From contig NZ_JFCB01000032.1 in the NCBI RefSeq assembly GCF_000725125.1, forward strand, positions 17,704-81,703: DNA of 64,000 nt, in the 5' to 3' direction. Made by a program: the position numbers and the translations under genes. How positions within the stretch are numbered: the first letter of the stretch is position 1; each line of letters starts with the position of its first letter. The stretch is from Streptomyces toyocaensis (GTDB lineage: Bacteria; Actinomycetota; Actinomycetes; Streptomycetales; Streptomycetaceae). Below are positions 34,879-43,664 of the stretch, piece by piece. Under the pieces are notes generated by a model. The model saw only the letters and a program-made list of their open reading frames with translations. It was not told the origin of the DNA and made no database searches.

Positions 34879-35505
34879 ATGACCGAACACCCCGCGCTCG
34901 ACGCCGCGCATCTGCACTGCCGGTCGCTCCAGGAGGCCCTCGACGGCCTCCGCCGGGACGGCCTGCCCCGGATCGCCGACTGGGGCGGCCGGCTCGCCGC
35001 CCATCTCACCGACGGAGGACGGCTGCTGGCCGCCGGCAACGGGGGCAGCGCCGCGCAGGCCCAGCATCTGACCGCCGAGCTGGTCGGACGGTACCGCCAG
35101 GAGCGGCGTGCCTACTCGGCCCTCGCGCTGCACGCCGAGACCTCCAGCGTCACGGCCATCGGCAACGACTACGGCTTCGACCACGTGTACGCCCGCCAGG
35201 TGACCGCCCACGGACGTCCCGGCGACGTCCTGCTGCTGCTCTCCACGTCGGGGCGCAGCGCCAATCTGATCGCGGCGGCGGTGGCGGCCCGGCGGGCCGC
35301 GCTGCGGGTCTGGGCCCTCACCGGGCCCGGCCCCAACCCGCTGGCGGAGGCGTCCCACGAGGCGCTGTGCGTGGACGCGGGCAGCACGGCCACCGTCCAG
35401 GAGGCCCATCTCGTCGCCGTCCACCTGCTCTGCGAGTCCTTCGACGCCGCCGTGTCCACGCCGTTCGCGCGGCGCGCGACGACCGTCCCCGGGAGGATGT
35501 CATGA
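34879..35505 (+). CDS. gmhA: sedoheptulose-7-phosphate isomerase
   Basis: 208 residues, one SIS domain. GNGGSAAQAQHLTAELVGR, LLLSTSGRSANLIAA and EAHLVAVHLLCE carry the isomerase site (Glu and His). It converts sedoheptulose 7-phosphate to D-glycero-D-manno-heptose 7-phosphate, the first heptose step. ATG 34879 lacks a clear ribosome site; GTG 34831, directly behind AAGGAG, is in frame but leaves no spacing. Its stop overlaps hldE (ATGA). Confidence 0.9.
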   Translation: MTEHPALDAAHLHCRSLQEALDGLRRDGLPRIADWGGRLAAHLTDGGRLLAAGNGGSAAQAQHLTAELVGRYRQERRAYSALALHAETSSVTAIGNDYGFDHVYARQVTAHGRPGDVLLLLSTSGRSANLIAAAVAARRAALRVWALTGPGPNPLAEASHEALCVDAGSTATVQEAHLVAVHLLCESFDAAVSTPFARRATTVPGRMS

Positions 35506-36917
35506 CCGGTCCCGAGCCCGTCGTGGTCGTGGGGGACGTGCTGCTGGACGAGGACATCGAGGGGGTCGCCACCCGGCTGTCCCCGGACGCCCCCGCCCCG
35601 GTCGTCGATGTCACCGGTGACCGCCGGCATCCGGGCGGGGCGGGGCTCGCCGCCGCGCTCGCCGCCCGGGGCGGCCGGGACGTCGTCCTGGTGACCGCAC
35701 TCGGGGACGATCCGGCGAGCGAGGCGGTCCGCAGGGACCTCGACGGCCGGGTACGGCTGCTGGAACTGCCGCTGCACGGGACGCTGCCGGTGAAGACGAG
35801 GGTGCTGGCGGGCGGACGGCCCGTGGTACGCATCGACCGGGGCGGCGGGACCCCCGGCGAGCCGGACGACGCGGTACGCGAGGTGCTCGCCGGGGCGCAC
35901 GCCGTGCTCGTGGCCGACTACGGACGGCACACCGCCGGGGCGGTGCGCACGCATCTGGAGGACGTGGCACGGCGTACGCCCCTGGTGTGGGACCCGCATC
36001 CCCAGGGCGACGCGCCGGTGCCCGGGGCGCGCGTCGTCACGCCCAACGCGGCCGAGGCGGTCGCCCTGTGCGCCGACGGGCCGGGGCCGTCGGGGGCATC
36101 GCTGGGTGCCTTCGCCGAGCGGGGGGCGGAACTGGCGGAGCGCTGGCGGGCGGCGGGCGTCGCCGTGACGCTCGGCGACCGCGGGGTTCTGCTCACCCGG
36201 CCGGGAGGCGGGACGCCGATGCTGATCCCGGCGCCGTTCCGGGCCGACGGGGATCCGTGCGGCGCGGGGGACTGCTTCGCCGCGGCGACCGTGGCGGCGC
36301 TGGCCGACGGTCTGCTGCCCGAGGAGGCGCTGCAGCGGGCGGTGGCCGCCGCCGCGGCGTTCGTCGCGGCGGGCGGGGCGGGCAACCCCGACCTGTGGCA
36401 CACGCCGGCCGTTCCCGGACCCGCGCGCCATCCCGCGGCCGACGCGTTCGAGGTGGCGGAGAGCGTGCGGGCGCGCGGCGGGACGGTGGTCGCCACGGGC
36501 GGCTGCTTCGACCTGGTGCACGCCGGTCACGTCGGACTGCTGGAGAGCGCGCGGCGGATCGGTGACTGTCTGATCGTGTGCCTCAACTCCGACGCGTCCG
36601 TGACCCGGCGCAAGGGCCCCGGCCGGCCGCTCAATCCCGCGACGGACCGGGCGAGGGTGCTGGCGGCACTGGGGAGTGTGGACGCGGTGGTGGTCTTCGA
36701 GGAGGACACGCCGGAGGCGGTGCTGGGGCGGTTGCGGCCGGACGTGTGGGTGAAGGGCGGCGACTACTCCGTGCAGGATCTGCCGGAGGCGGAGGTGCTG
36801 CGCGGCTGGGGCGGGCAGGCGGTGGTGCTGCCGTACCTGGACGGGCGGTCCACCACCCTGCTGGCGCGGCGGGCGGCGGATGCGGCTTCGGTCACCTTGC
36901 GGTCCGCGGAGGGGTGA
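35502..36917 (+). CDS. hldE: bifunctional heptose-7-phosphate kinase / heptose-1-phosphate nucleotidyltransferase
   Basis: 471 residues, two domains. The PfkB-type kinase (about 1-315) has HPGGAGLAAALAARGG, VVTPNAAEAV and the catalytic GDPCGAGDCFAA. The cytidylyltransferase-fold domain (about 328-465) has GGCFDLVHAGHVGLLESAR (HxGH) and VKGGDYSVQDLPE. It makes nucleotide-activated heptose. The intermediate phosphatase GmhB and an HldD epimerase are not in this cluster. Gram-positive use implies a cell-wall, S-layer-like or secreted glycan, not LPS. Confidence 0.92.
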   Translation: MTGPEPVVVVGDVLLDEDIEGVATRLSPDAPAPVVDVTGDRRHPGGAGLAAALAARGGRDVVLVTALGDDPASEAVRRDLDGRVRLLELPLHGTLPVKTRVLAGGRPVVRIDRGGGTPGEPDDAVREVLAGAHAVLVADYGRHTAGAVRTHLEDVARRTPLVWDPHPQGDAPVPGARVVTPNAAEAVALCADGPGPSGASLGAFAERGAELAERWRAAGVAVTLGDRGVLLTRPGGGTPMLIPAPFRADGDPCGAGDCFAAATVAALADGLLPEEALQRAVAAAAAFVAAGGAGNPDLWHTPAVPGPARHPAADAFEVAESVRARGGTVVATGGCFDLVHAGHVGLLESARRIGDCLIVCLNSDASVTRRKGPGRPLNPATDRARVLAALGSVDAVVVFEEDTPEAVLGRLRPDVWVKGGDYSVQDLPEAEVLRGWGGQAVVLPYLDGRSTTLLARRAADAASVTLRSAEG

Positions 36918-36971
36918 GGGGGCGGGGGCGATGCGGTGTTCGCCCCCCGCCGCCCCTTCCCGTCCCGTCTT

Positions 36972-37060
36972 CGGGGGCTTCGCCCCCGGACCCCTTTCGG
37001 CCCTGGACGGGCGTCGTCCTCGAACGCCGGACGGGCCGGGGGTGCCGACGGTGCTCGGGC
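36972..37060. repeat. Streptomyces-type intergenic hairpin/repeat (probable terminator)
   Basis: CGGGGGC and GCCCCCG form a 7-bp stem with a 3-base loop (36972-36988), followed by CCTCGAACGCCGGACGGGCCGG (split here at 37018-37039). This hairpin-plus-AACGCCGGACGGGC arrangement recurs between genes in many Streptomyces genomes. It sits between the convergent heptose and MFS genes and probably ends transcription. Confidence 0.6.
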
Positions 37061-37071
37061 CCGGAGGGAGA

Positions 37072-38373
37072 TCAGGCTGCCGTCTGCAGGGCCGGGCGGG
37101 GGGCGTCCTTCCGGGTCAGACGGAGGAGGGCGGGCGGGCGGCGGGTGCGGAGGAGGTGGCCTGCCGCGATCGATCCGGCGATGACGAGGCCGCCGGTGAC
37201 CAGGGCACCGCGCGGGCCCGCCAGTTCCATGAGGAGGCCGAGGGCCGGCGGCCCGCCCAGGCTCCACACGGTGCCGATGCTGCCCCAGACGCCGAGCACG
37301 CGTCCCCGCAGGTGGGCGGGCGGGTCGGTCTGCAGCACGGCCGTTCCGGCGGTGTCGGAGACGGACTCGACGACGGCCATGGGCAGGACCAGCACCAGCA
37401 GCACCGCGAGCGACGGTGACATCCCCGCCGCCACCTGCAGCAGCGCGCCCGTCGCCGCGAGGGCGCCGACCAGCCGCACGGACGGCCGACGCAGCCGCGC
37501 GCCGAGCACCGCGCCGAGGATCCCGCCGACGGCGAGGACGGTGGACACCGTGCCGAACGCGCTCGCGCCCCCCGCCAGCGGCCCGGTGACCAGGACCGCG
37601 AGAGTGAGGCCGTAGTTGCGGCCGAGGACGGCACTGACGCCGGTGACTCCGGCGAGTGCCACCAGCCGGGGCCGGCGGGCGAAGAAGGCGAGCCCTTCGC
37701 GGACGGTCAGGTCGGCCCGCGGGCGCCCGCCCTTCCCGGCGACGTGCCGGACCGCACCCGCCGCCGGGCGCAGGAACGGGATGACCGCGGTCACGAAGAG
37801 GAAGGAGAACCCGTTGGCGAAGTAGGCCGCGGCGGTACCGAGGAACCCGACCGTCACCCCGGCGAGCGCGGCGCCCGCGAGCCGGCCCGCGTTGAAGACC
37901 AGCGCGCCCACTCCGATCGCGGAGGGGACGTCCTGCGCCGGCACGAGATCGTTGCCCAGCAGGGCGCAGGCCGGGTTGTCGACGGTGGCGACGATGCCGG
38001 TGACGGCGGCAAGCGCCATCAGGGATGTCATGTCCAGCCGGTCCAGCGCCACCAGGACGGCCGTGGTGAACGCGATCGCGGACAGCAGGGCCTGGCTGAC
38101 GGCCGCCGTCAGCCTCCGCGGCCAGCGGTCGACCGCCGCGCCACCGAGGACGCTCATCAGCAGCGCCGGCGCGGCCTGCACCGACATCGACAGACCCGTG
38201 GCGGCGGCGGACCCGGTGATCTGCAGGACCAGCAGGTTCTGCACCGTGAGCTGCATCCATGTACCGGCGTTCGACACGAAGTTGGCGACGGACCACCAGC
38301 GCATGCTGCGGTGCCGCAGGGATCGCCAGGGGGAGCGGGACACGGCCGGGGCAGGGGTGGGCGAGGAAGACAC
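37072..38373 (-). CDS. MFS transporter (EntS/MFS_3 type)
   Basis: 433 residues, twelve predicted helices. SNAGTWMQLTVQNLLVLQIT and GGAAVDRWPRRLTAAVSQAL (the loop 2-3 motif) are typical of the enterobactin-exporter-like MFS_3 group. It probably exports a small molecule using the proton gradient. The GTG at 38373 is the first start in the frame. No regulator is adjacent, and the substrate is unknown. Confidence 0.88.
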   Translation of the reverse strand: MSSSPTPAPAVSRSPWRSLRHRSMRWWSVANFVSNAGTWMQLTVQNLLVLQITGSAAATGLSMSVQAAPALLMSVLGGAAVDRWPRRLTAAVSQALLSAIAFTTAVLVALDRLDMTSLMALAAVTGIVATVDNPACALLGNDLVPAQDVPSAIGVGALVFNAGRLAGAALAGVTVGFLGTAAAYFANGFSFLFVTAVIPFLRPAAGAVRHVAGKGGRPRADLTVREGLAFFARRPRLVALAGVTGVSAVLGRNYGLTLAVLVTGPLAGGASAFGTVSTVLAVGGILGAVLGARLRRPSVRLVGALAATGALLQVAAGMSPSLAVLLVLVLPMAVVESVSDTAGTAVLQTDPPAHLRGRVLGVWGSIGTVWSLGGPPALGLLMELAGPRGALVTGGLVIAGSIAAGHLLRTRRPPALLRLTRKDAPRPALQTAA

Positions 38374-38628
38374 GGTGCGCTACTCGGGGACGGGCCGGGG
38401 GGCCCGGCGGAAGGAGGCGCGGGAAGCGGACCGCCGGCTGCGCCGCGCGGCGGCCCCCGTCACCGGAACTGGGCGCGGACCATCGTGGCAGAAGGGAACG
38501 CCGGGTCGGTCCCGGGCGGCCGGGCACCGGACGGCCGGGTGGGTCAAGTGTGCCGAGGTGCCGGGGATTTGGGTCAGTGAGTGGGGTTGATCACAGCGGC
38601 CGGGACGAGCACCGGAGGCGACCGGGGA

Positions 38629-38668
38629 CGGATGAGGGCCCGTCGCCGCGGCGACGGGCCCTCATCCG
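38629..38668. terminator. 40-base perfect palindrome, probable terminator
   Basis: A 20-bp arm beginning CGGATGAGGGCCCGTC pairs perfectly with its complement at 38649-38668, without a loop beyond the turn. It lies five bases after the hemerythrin stop and is a very strong terminator for that leftward gene. It could also be a protein-binding palindrome for the MFS promoter region, but that is less likely. Confidence 0.8.
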
Positions 38669-38673
38669 TGGTC

Positions 38674-39237
38674 TCAGCCGAGCTTGCCGCGTCCGCTCAG
38701 CGCGTCGCGGAGCCGGTCGACCATGCCGGCGCCCGGTGCCAGCAGCTTGTTCGCGGGGGGCTTGTCCGGGGCGGCGGGGTGCGGCCGGGTCGGGGCCGTC
38801 TTCTTCGCCTGCCGGACCTTGTCACCGAGCTGGCCGAGCTGTTCCGGGGTGCAGGCGGCACGCAACCGCGGGAAGAGGTTCTGCTCCTCGTCGGCGATGT
38901 GCTCACGGATCTCGCTCATCAGCATCCCGATGAGCCGGTCGAACTCGGCGTCGCCCGCGTCGCAGCCCTCCAGATCCTTCATGGTCTGCTCGGCCGTGGC
39001 GTGGTCCTCGAGCTCCTGGTCGGCCAGGGCGTCGCCGTCCGGCAGGTGCTCCCGTGCGGCCGGGTAGAGGTAGGCCTCCTCGGCGACGGAGTGCCGGACC
39101 AGCTCGATCGTGGCCTGGTCCGCGTACACCTTGCGCTCCTTGTGGCCGGGCGGCAGCGCATCGATCTTGCCGAAGAGTTCCTCGACTTCCCGGTGGTCGG
39201 TCATCAGTTCGTCGATGACGTCGCCTCCGTGTCCCAT
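38674..39237 (-). CDS. hemerythrin HHE-domain protein
   Basis: 187 residues. The four-helix hemerythrin-like domain shows DELMTDHREVEELFGKI, ELVRHSVAEEAYLYP, DHATAEQTMKDLE and IREHIADEEQNLFPRL, giving the His/Glu set for a diiron centre. A Pro/Lys-rich C-terminal tail follows. AGGTGAAG precedes ATG 39237. These proteins handle oxygen, nitric oxide or iron under stress. It is one of several stress-type genes here (DoxX, catalase). Confidence 0.9.
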   Translation of the reverse strand: MGHGGDVIDELMTDHREVEELFGKIDALPPGHKERKVYADQATIELVRHSVAEEAYLYPAAREHLPDGDALADQELEDHATAEQTMKDLEGCDAGDAEFDRLIGMLMSEIREHIADEEQNLFPRLRAACTPEQLGQLGDKVRQAKKTAPTRPHPAAPDKPPANKLLAPGAGMVDRLRDALSGRGKLG

Positions 39238-39328
39238 GTCCTTCACCTCCGGTTGGTGGTGGCACCCGGCCGGGTCCACTCCGCCCCCGGGTCCCCGCAC
39301 CGCCGGGGTGCTACACGCGGCCGGTGCG

Positions 39329-39862
39329 TCAGCGGGACAACGTGGCCCGGACACGCCCGGCCAGGGCCGCGGGACCGGCACCGGCCCGGACGGAGTGGCG
39401 CACCAGGTGGGCGTCGCGCCGCAGGTCGTGGGCGGCGTGCCGGCTCCGCCACAGCAGCGACGGGGCGGAGCCGGTGTCGTCGGCGGCGATCAGCAGACCG
39501 CCGAGCATGGAGAGGTTCTTGAGGAAGTGGATGCGCTGCTGGGTCTTCTGGTCGGGGTCCTCCTCCTCCCAGAACCGGTGCGCGGCCAGGGTGGTGGGCA
39601 CCAGCGTGACGGCGATGGCGAGCGCGGCCGGGCGTGACAGGCGGCCGGTGGCCAGCAGCAGCCCGCCCACGAGCTGGACGGCGCCGCTGAGGCGTACGGC
39701 GTCCTCGGTGCGGTCCGGCAGCACCGGGACCCGTTCGGTGACGGGCTGGACGACCGGCTCGGCGATCGGTGCGACGTTCTGCGGGCGGCGCCAGGAATCC
39801 AGCCCGCCCGTGACGAACATCGACGCCAGCATCGGCCGGCCGAGGACACGCAACAGACTCAT
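39329..39862 (-). CDS. DoxX-family membrane protein
   Basis: 177 residues. It starts MSLLRVLGRPMLASMFVTGG, the standard DoxX opening, and has about four hydrophobic segments (LSGAVQLVGGLLLATG, AALAIAVTLVPTTLAAH, FLKNLSMLGGLLIAA). DoxX proteins are linked to redox stress in actinobacteria. It reads in the same direction as the hemerythrin gene, 91 bases ahead of it. Confidence 0.88.
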   Translation of the reverse strand: MSLLRVLGRPMLASMFVTGGLDSWRRPQNVAPIAEPVVQPVTERVPVLPDRTEDAVRLSGAVQLVGGLLLATGRLSRPAALAIAVTLVPTTLAAHRFWEEEDPDQKTQQRIHFLKNLSMLGGLLIAADDTGSAPSLLWRSRHAAHDLRRDAHLVRHSVRAGAGPAALAGRVRATLSR

Positions 39863-39933
39863 GGACTACTCCTGTGTGTCGGTGGTGCGGATTCGCCGGG
39901 TTCCCCCGGGAGCGGGGGCCATTCGACGTGCCG

Positions 39934-40257
39934 TCACCAGAACCGGGTGGTGAGGGCGGGCTGGTGGACCGCCTCGACGGCGTCGCGCAGGCACAGTGCG
40001 ACGGCGATGGTGGCCCGCAGGACCGACGGACGTACGCTCTGGGCCGTCTCCGTGGCCAGGACCAGCAGGCAGCCCGCGGCCTGTTCCACCACGGTGACCG
40101 GGAGGGTGTAGTCGCTGTCGGCGGCGGCGCGGAACGCCTTGAGCGGGATTCCGGCTCCGTCGACCGTACGCCGGGCGGCCTGCTCCAGGTGCTGTACGGC
40201 CTGTTCGCAGAGCGACGCGGGCAGGGTGAGGGTGCGCTGGAACGATGGGCTCGTCAT
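39934..40257 (-). CDS. small conserved-looking protein, unknown
   Basis: 107 residues from ATG 40257. It looks helical (LPASLCEQAVQHLEQAARRT, VTVVEQAAGCLLVLATETAQ), without membrane or signal segments. No family is recognised. It stands alone between the DoxX gene and the divergent fructosamine-kinase-like gene. Confidence 0.6.
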   Translation of the reverse strand: MTSPSFQRTLTLPASLCEQAVQHLEQAARRTVDGAGIPLKAFRAAADSDYTLPVTVVEQAAGCLLVLATETAQSVRPSVLRATIAVALCLRDAVEAVHQPALTTRFW

Positions 40258-40395
40258 GATCCCAGTGGTCCCCCGGCGCGGCTCCGTTCGATCGGCCGGC
40301 GCCGGAATTTCACCGTCCTGCGCGAGCGTTCGGCGGGTGCGGCCGGCGTGCCCGTACCCTGGGCGTCCCGCGTCGCCCCGATGAGGAGTCCGCCC

Positions 40396-41283
40396 ATGAT
40401 CCTCCCTCCCGGTCCGGCCGCCCGGGACGGTGACGGGCCGGGGGCCGTGGCGGCCCGGCTCACCGGGCGGGCGGTCACCGGACTGCGCACCCTGTCCGGC
40501 TCGCTCGCCGAGGCCGTGCTGGACGACGGCCGTGTCGTGGTCGTCAAGCGGACCACTGACGCGGAGGCCGCCCGCGCGGAGGCCGCGGGGCTGCGCTGGC
40601 TGGCCGGGGCCGGGACGGTGCGGGTCCCGGCGGTGCACGGTCACCACGAGGGGTGGCTGGTCCTCGACCGGGTGACGCGCGGCCGGCCCTCGCGGGAGGC
40701 GGCCGTCGGGTTCGGCCGGGACCTGGCGGGCCTGCACGCGGCCGGGGCTCCGGCGTTCGGTGCACCGCCGCCGGGCGGTCCGGTGGAGGCGTACATCGGG
40801 GCGGCCCCGATGCGCAACGTCACCGGCGACGACTGGCCCGGCTGGTACGCAGGGCACCGGGTCCTGCCCTATCTGCGCCGGGCGGTCGACGCCGGCGCCG
40901 TCCGCCCGGCCGAGGCGCGCCTCGTCGAGCGGGTCTGTGAGCGGCTGGAAGAGCTCTCCGGGCCGGCCGAGCCGCCCGCGCGGCTCCACGGCGATCTGTG
41001 GAACGGCAACGTGCTGTGGGGCGCCGACGGAGGTGTACGGCTGATCGATCCGGCGGCCCACGGCGGGCACCGGGAGACCGATCTGGCGATGCTCGCCCTG
41101 TTCGGCTGTCCCCACGGGGAGGCGGTGCTGGACGGCTACCGGGAGGTGGCGCCGCTCGCCGACGGATGGGAAACGCGCGTCGGCGTGCACCAGCTGTTCC
41201 CGCTGCTGGTGCACGCCGTGCTGTTCGGCCGCGGCTACGCCGAGCGGGCGCTCGCGGTGGCGCGGGCGGCCGCTGCCGGATGA
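40396..41283 (+). CDS. fructosamine kinase family protein (protein deglycation)
   Basis: 295 residues, aminoglycoside-phosphotransferase fold. RVVVVKRTTD is the ATP-binding Lys strand, and LHGDLWNGNVLW (about 195-206) is the Brenner-type catalytic loop followed by RLIDPAAHGGHRETDLAML, both characteristic of FN3K. It would phosphorylate sugar adducts on lysines so that they fall off. GAGGAG at 40383-40388 supports ATG 40396. It converges with the catalase gene. Confidence 0.88.
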   Translation: MILPPGPAARDGDGPGAVAARLTGRAVTGLRTLSGSLAEAVLDDGRVVVVKRTTDAEAARAEAAGLRWLAGAGTVRVPAVHGHHEGWLVLDRVTRGRPSREAAVGFGRDLAGLHAAGAPAFGAPPPGGPVEAYIGAAPMRNVTGDDWPGWYAGHRVLPYLRRAVDAGAVRPAEARLVERVCERLEELSGPAEPPARLHGDLWNGNVLWGADGGVRLIDPAAHGGHRETDLAMLALFGCPHGEAVLDGYREVAPLADGWETRVGVHQLFPLLVHAVLFGRGYAERALAVARAAAAG

Positions 41284-41287
41284 GGGC

Positions 41288-42946
41288 TCAACGGGTCACC
41301 ACGTGCCGTTCGTCGGGGACGCAGTGGGTCATGGTGAGCCCCTCCACGTCACGCGGCGGGTTGTCGCCGAGACTGGCGAGCCGTTTGCGGTCCTCCTCGG
41401 TCAGGTCCTGGCCGGCGAGGGGCTCCAGGTGGGCGACGTCCTCCGGCATGATCCCAAGGCCCTCGCCGACCCTGCGGCCGAGGTCGTTCTCGACCAGCAG
41501 GAAGTGCCACACCATGCGCTCCTGGACGGCGCGGTCGCACTGGGAGATCAGGTCGACGAAGTTCTTCACCAGGTCGTCGCGCTCCCAGTCCTCCAGGAGC
41601 AGGTAGCGCTGGCCGGCCTGCATGTAGTCGTTGGTGCGTTCGATGCGCTTGCGGGTGAGCCGGCCGCGGATCTCCGGGCCCTGGTCGTCGTGCGTCGGGT
41701 ACTGGGCCTCCCGCAGACCGCCGGTGATCGACGGCTCGTAGTTCACGTGCGGGTTCTCTCCGGCGCCGTCGACGACGTATGTCATCTGTCCGTCGCGCTG
41801 GTTGGTGCGCACGTCCGCGTGCTTGGCCTGATTGACCGGCAGCTGGAGGTAGTTGGGGCCGACCCGGTACCGCTGGGTGTCGCTGTAGGAGAAGGTGCGG
41901 CCGACGAGCATCTTGTCGTCGGAGAAGTCCAGGCCGTCGACGAGGACGCCGGTGCCGAAGGAGATCTGCTCGTTCTCCGCGAAGAAGTTCTCCGGCATCC
42001 GGTTCAGCACCATGCGGCCCACCGGCTTCGGCGGGAAGTCCTGTTCGGGCCAGGTCTTGGTGTCGTCCAGCGGGTCGAAGTCCAGCTCCGGGTGGTCGTG
42101 GTCGTCCATCATCTGGACGAGCAGTTCCCACTCCGGGTACTCGCCCCGCTCCACCGCCTCGTAGAGGTCCTTGGTGGCGTGGCCGAGCCCCTGGGCCTGG
42201 ACGTTCGCCGCGTCCTCCTCGGTCATGCTGCGGACGCCCTGCTTGGGCATCCAGTGGTACTTGACCAGCTTGGTCCCGCCCTCGGCATTGACCCACTTGT
42301 AGGTGTTCACGCCGAAGCCCTGCATGTGGCGGTAGTCCGCCGGGATGCCGCGCGGGCTGAACAGGTTGACCAGCATGTGCATGGACTCGGGGGTCTGCGA
42401 CATGAAGTCGAAGATGCGGCGCGGCTGCTGTTCGAAGGTGACCGGGTCGGGCTTGAGGGCGTGGATGACGTCCGGGAACTTGATCGCGTCCCGGATGAAG
42501 AAGACGCCCAGGTTGTTGCCGACCAGGTCCCAGTTGCCGTCCTCGGTGTAGAACTTCACGGCGAAGCCGCGGGGGTCGCGGGCGGCCTCGGAGGAGTCGC
42601 GGCCGCCGATGACGGTGGAGAAGCGGACGGCGAGGTCCGTGCGCTTGCCCTGCTCCTGGAAGAGCTTGGCGCGGGTGTAGCGGGAGACCGGCTCGTCGCC
42701 CCACTTCCCGTACGCCTCGAAGTAGCCGTAGGCGGTGACGCCGCGGGCATGCACGACGCGTTCGGGGATGCGCTCCCGGTCGAAGTGGCTGATCTTCTCC
42801 AGGAACTGGTAGTTCTCCAGCGTGGCAGGGCCACGGGCACCGATGGTGCGCTGGTTCTGGTTGTCGTGGACGGGGTGGCCCTGGCGGTTGGTGAGTACCT
42901 CGCGGTCGTCGCCCGGAGCGGGGCCCCGGCTCGAAACGTCCGTCAT
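41288..42946 (-). CDS. katA: monofunctional heme catalase
   Basis: 552 residues. ISHFDRERIPERVVHARG holds the distal His, FFIRDAIKFPD and FFAENEQISFGTGVLVDGLD are standard, and RTFSYSDTQRYRVG contains the proximal Tyr. It destroys hydrogen peroxide in the cytosol. AAGGAG precedes ATG 42946. It is a clade-3-like catalase of normal size for that group. A hairpin at 43118 separates it from the small gene upstream. Confidence 0.96.
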   Translation of the reverse strand: MTDVSSRGPAPGDDREVLTNRQGHPVHDNQNQRTIGARGPATLENYQFLEKISHFDRERIPERVVHARGVTAYGYFEAYGKWGDEPVSRYTRAKLFQEQGKRTDLAVRFSTVIGGRDSSEAARDPRGFAVKFYTEDGNWDLVGNNLGVFFIRDAIKFPDVIHALKPDPVTFEQQPRRIFDFMSQTPESMHMLVNLFSPRGIPADYRHMQGFGVNTYKWVNAEGGTKLVKYHWMPKQGVRSMTEEDAANVQAQGLGHATKDLYEAVERGEYPEWELLVQMMDDHDHPELDFDPLDDTKTWPEQDFPPKPVGRMVLNRMPENFFAENEQISFGTGVLVDGLDFSDDKMLVGRTFSYSDTQRYRVGPNYLQLPVNQAKHADVRTNQRDGQMTYVVDGAGENPHVNYEPSITGGLREAQYPTHDDQGPEIRGRLTRKRIERTNDYMQAGQRYLLLEDWERDDLVKNFVDLISQCDRAVQERMVWHFLLVENDLGRRVGEGLGIMPEDVAHLEPLAGQDLTEEDRKRLASLGDNPPRDVEGLTMTHCVPDERHVVTR

Positions 42947-43117
42947 GATCGTGGGCTCCTTGCGCTGCTCGTCGTCCCCCCGGTCACGTGCGTACGTCGG
43001 TCATGCTGCCCCGCATCGGCGCGCGCGGCGACTCGGGGCGGCCGGACGCGCCGGTGTCCGGGGGGGGGACCGGCGCGTCCGGTGGTACGCGCCCGGGCGC
43101 CGCTGGGAACAGCGCAC

Positions 43118-43152
43118 GGTCCGGTCACCGCGCCGTGCGTGGTGACCGGACC
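43118..43152 (-). terminator. hairpin terminator after the 78-residue protein gene
   Basis: A 12-bp stem (43118-43129 with 43141-43152, arm GGTCCGGTCACC) around an 11-base loop lies 16 bases past the stop codon at 43168. It separates that small gene from the catalase gene. Confidence 0.75.
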
Positions 43153-43167
43153 TGCGCGACAGTGCGG

Positions 43168-43404
43168 TCAGCCGCCGTCCAGGCGTGCGCGCAACAGCCC
43201 CTTGCCCAGCTCCGCGCCCTTGCGGCTGTCCGCCTGGGCCTTGCGGAACAGGTCGGCGACCTCGGTGTCCTTGGCCCGCTCAGCGTCCTGGATGTAGCTC
43301 TCCAGGCGCAGCGCGTTGCTCAGGCACGCCTCGACGTACCAGATCAGGTTGTAGTCCTTGTCCTGCGTGCCGGTGACGCCGCCGGTCTCCGTCTCACTGG
43401 TCAT
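43168..43404 (-). CDS. small stress-type protein, unknown function
   Basis: 78 residues, all helical by appearance (YNLIWYVEACLSNALRLESY, DTEVADLFRKAQADSRKGAE). There is no signal or membrane segment. Similar short proteins occur near catalase genes in Streptomyces, but I assign no function. A good SigB-type promoter lies about 80 bases upstream, suggesting osmotic/general stress control. Confidence 0.72.
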   Translation of the reverse strand: MTSETETGGVTGTQDKDYNLIWYVEACLSNALRLESYIQDAERAKDTEVADLFRKAQADSRKGAELGKGLLRARLDGG

Positions 43405-43483
43405 CCGGGTCTCCTCCTCGCAGTGCTCGTTCGCCGCCCGCCGGACCGTGACGCCGGAGGCGGGCCTTCACAGCGGCGGACGG

Positions 43484-43508
43484 GTACCCGCCGGCCGCGG
43501 GGCCACAC
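43484..43508 (-). promoter_or_regulatory. candidate SigB-type promoter
   Basis: On the minus strand GTGT, 15 bases, then GGGTAC match the Streptomyces SigB/SigH-group consensus GNNT-N14-16-GGGTAC. The -10 end is about 80 bases upstream of the 78-residue protein start at 43404. The GGGTACCC core is itself palindromic and the surroundings are GC-rich, so chance is possible. Confidence 0.45.
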
Positions 43509-43664
43509 AGCGACGAAGGGGCGGAGCGCGACCGGTCCCCCGTTCCGGTCGTGCCCCGCCCGGCACGAAACTACGGGGAGGAGGACCGGCCTGTGTATCG
43601 CACCGATGCCCGCTGAGGCCCCCGGAGGGCTCATCCGTGCACAACTGAGTCCGAAAGGCCCCAT

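Noticed and set aside
35502..36917. Heptose genes as evidence of LPS and a Gram-negative source
   Set aside because: Codon use, GC content and all neighbours are actinobacterial; Gram-positives also make nucleotide heptoses.
43060..43069. Run of nine G residues after the catalase promoter region
   Set aside because: A simple homopolymer with no associated structure; at most a sequencing-error-prone site.
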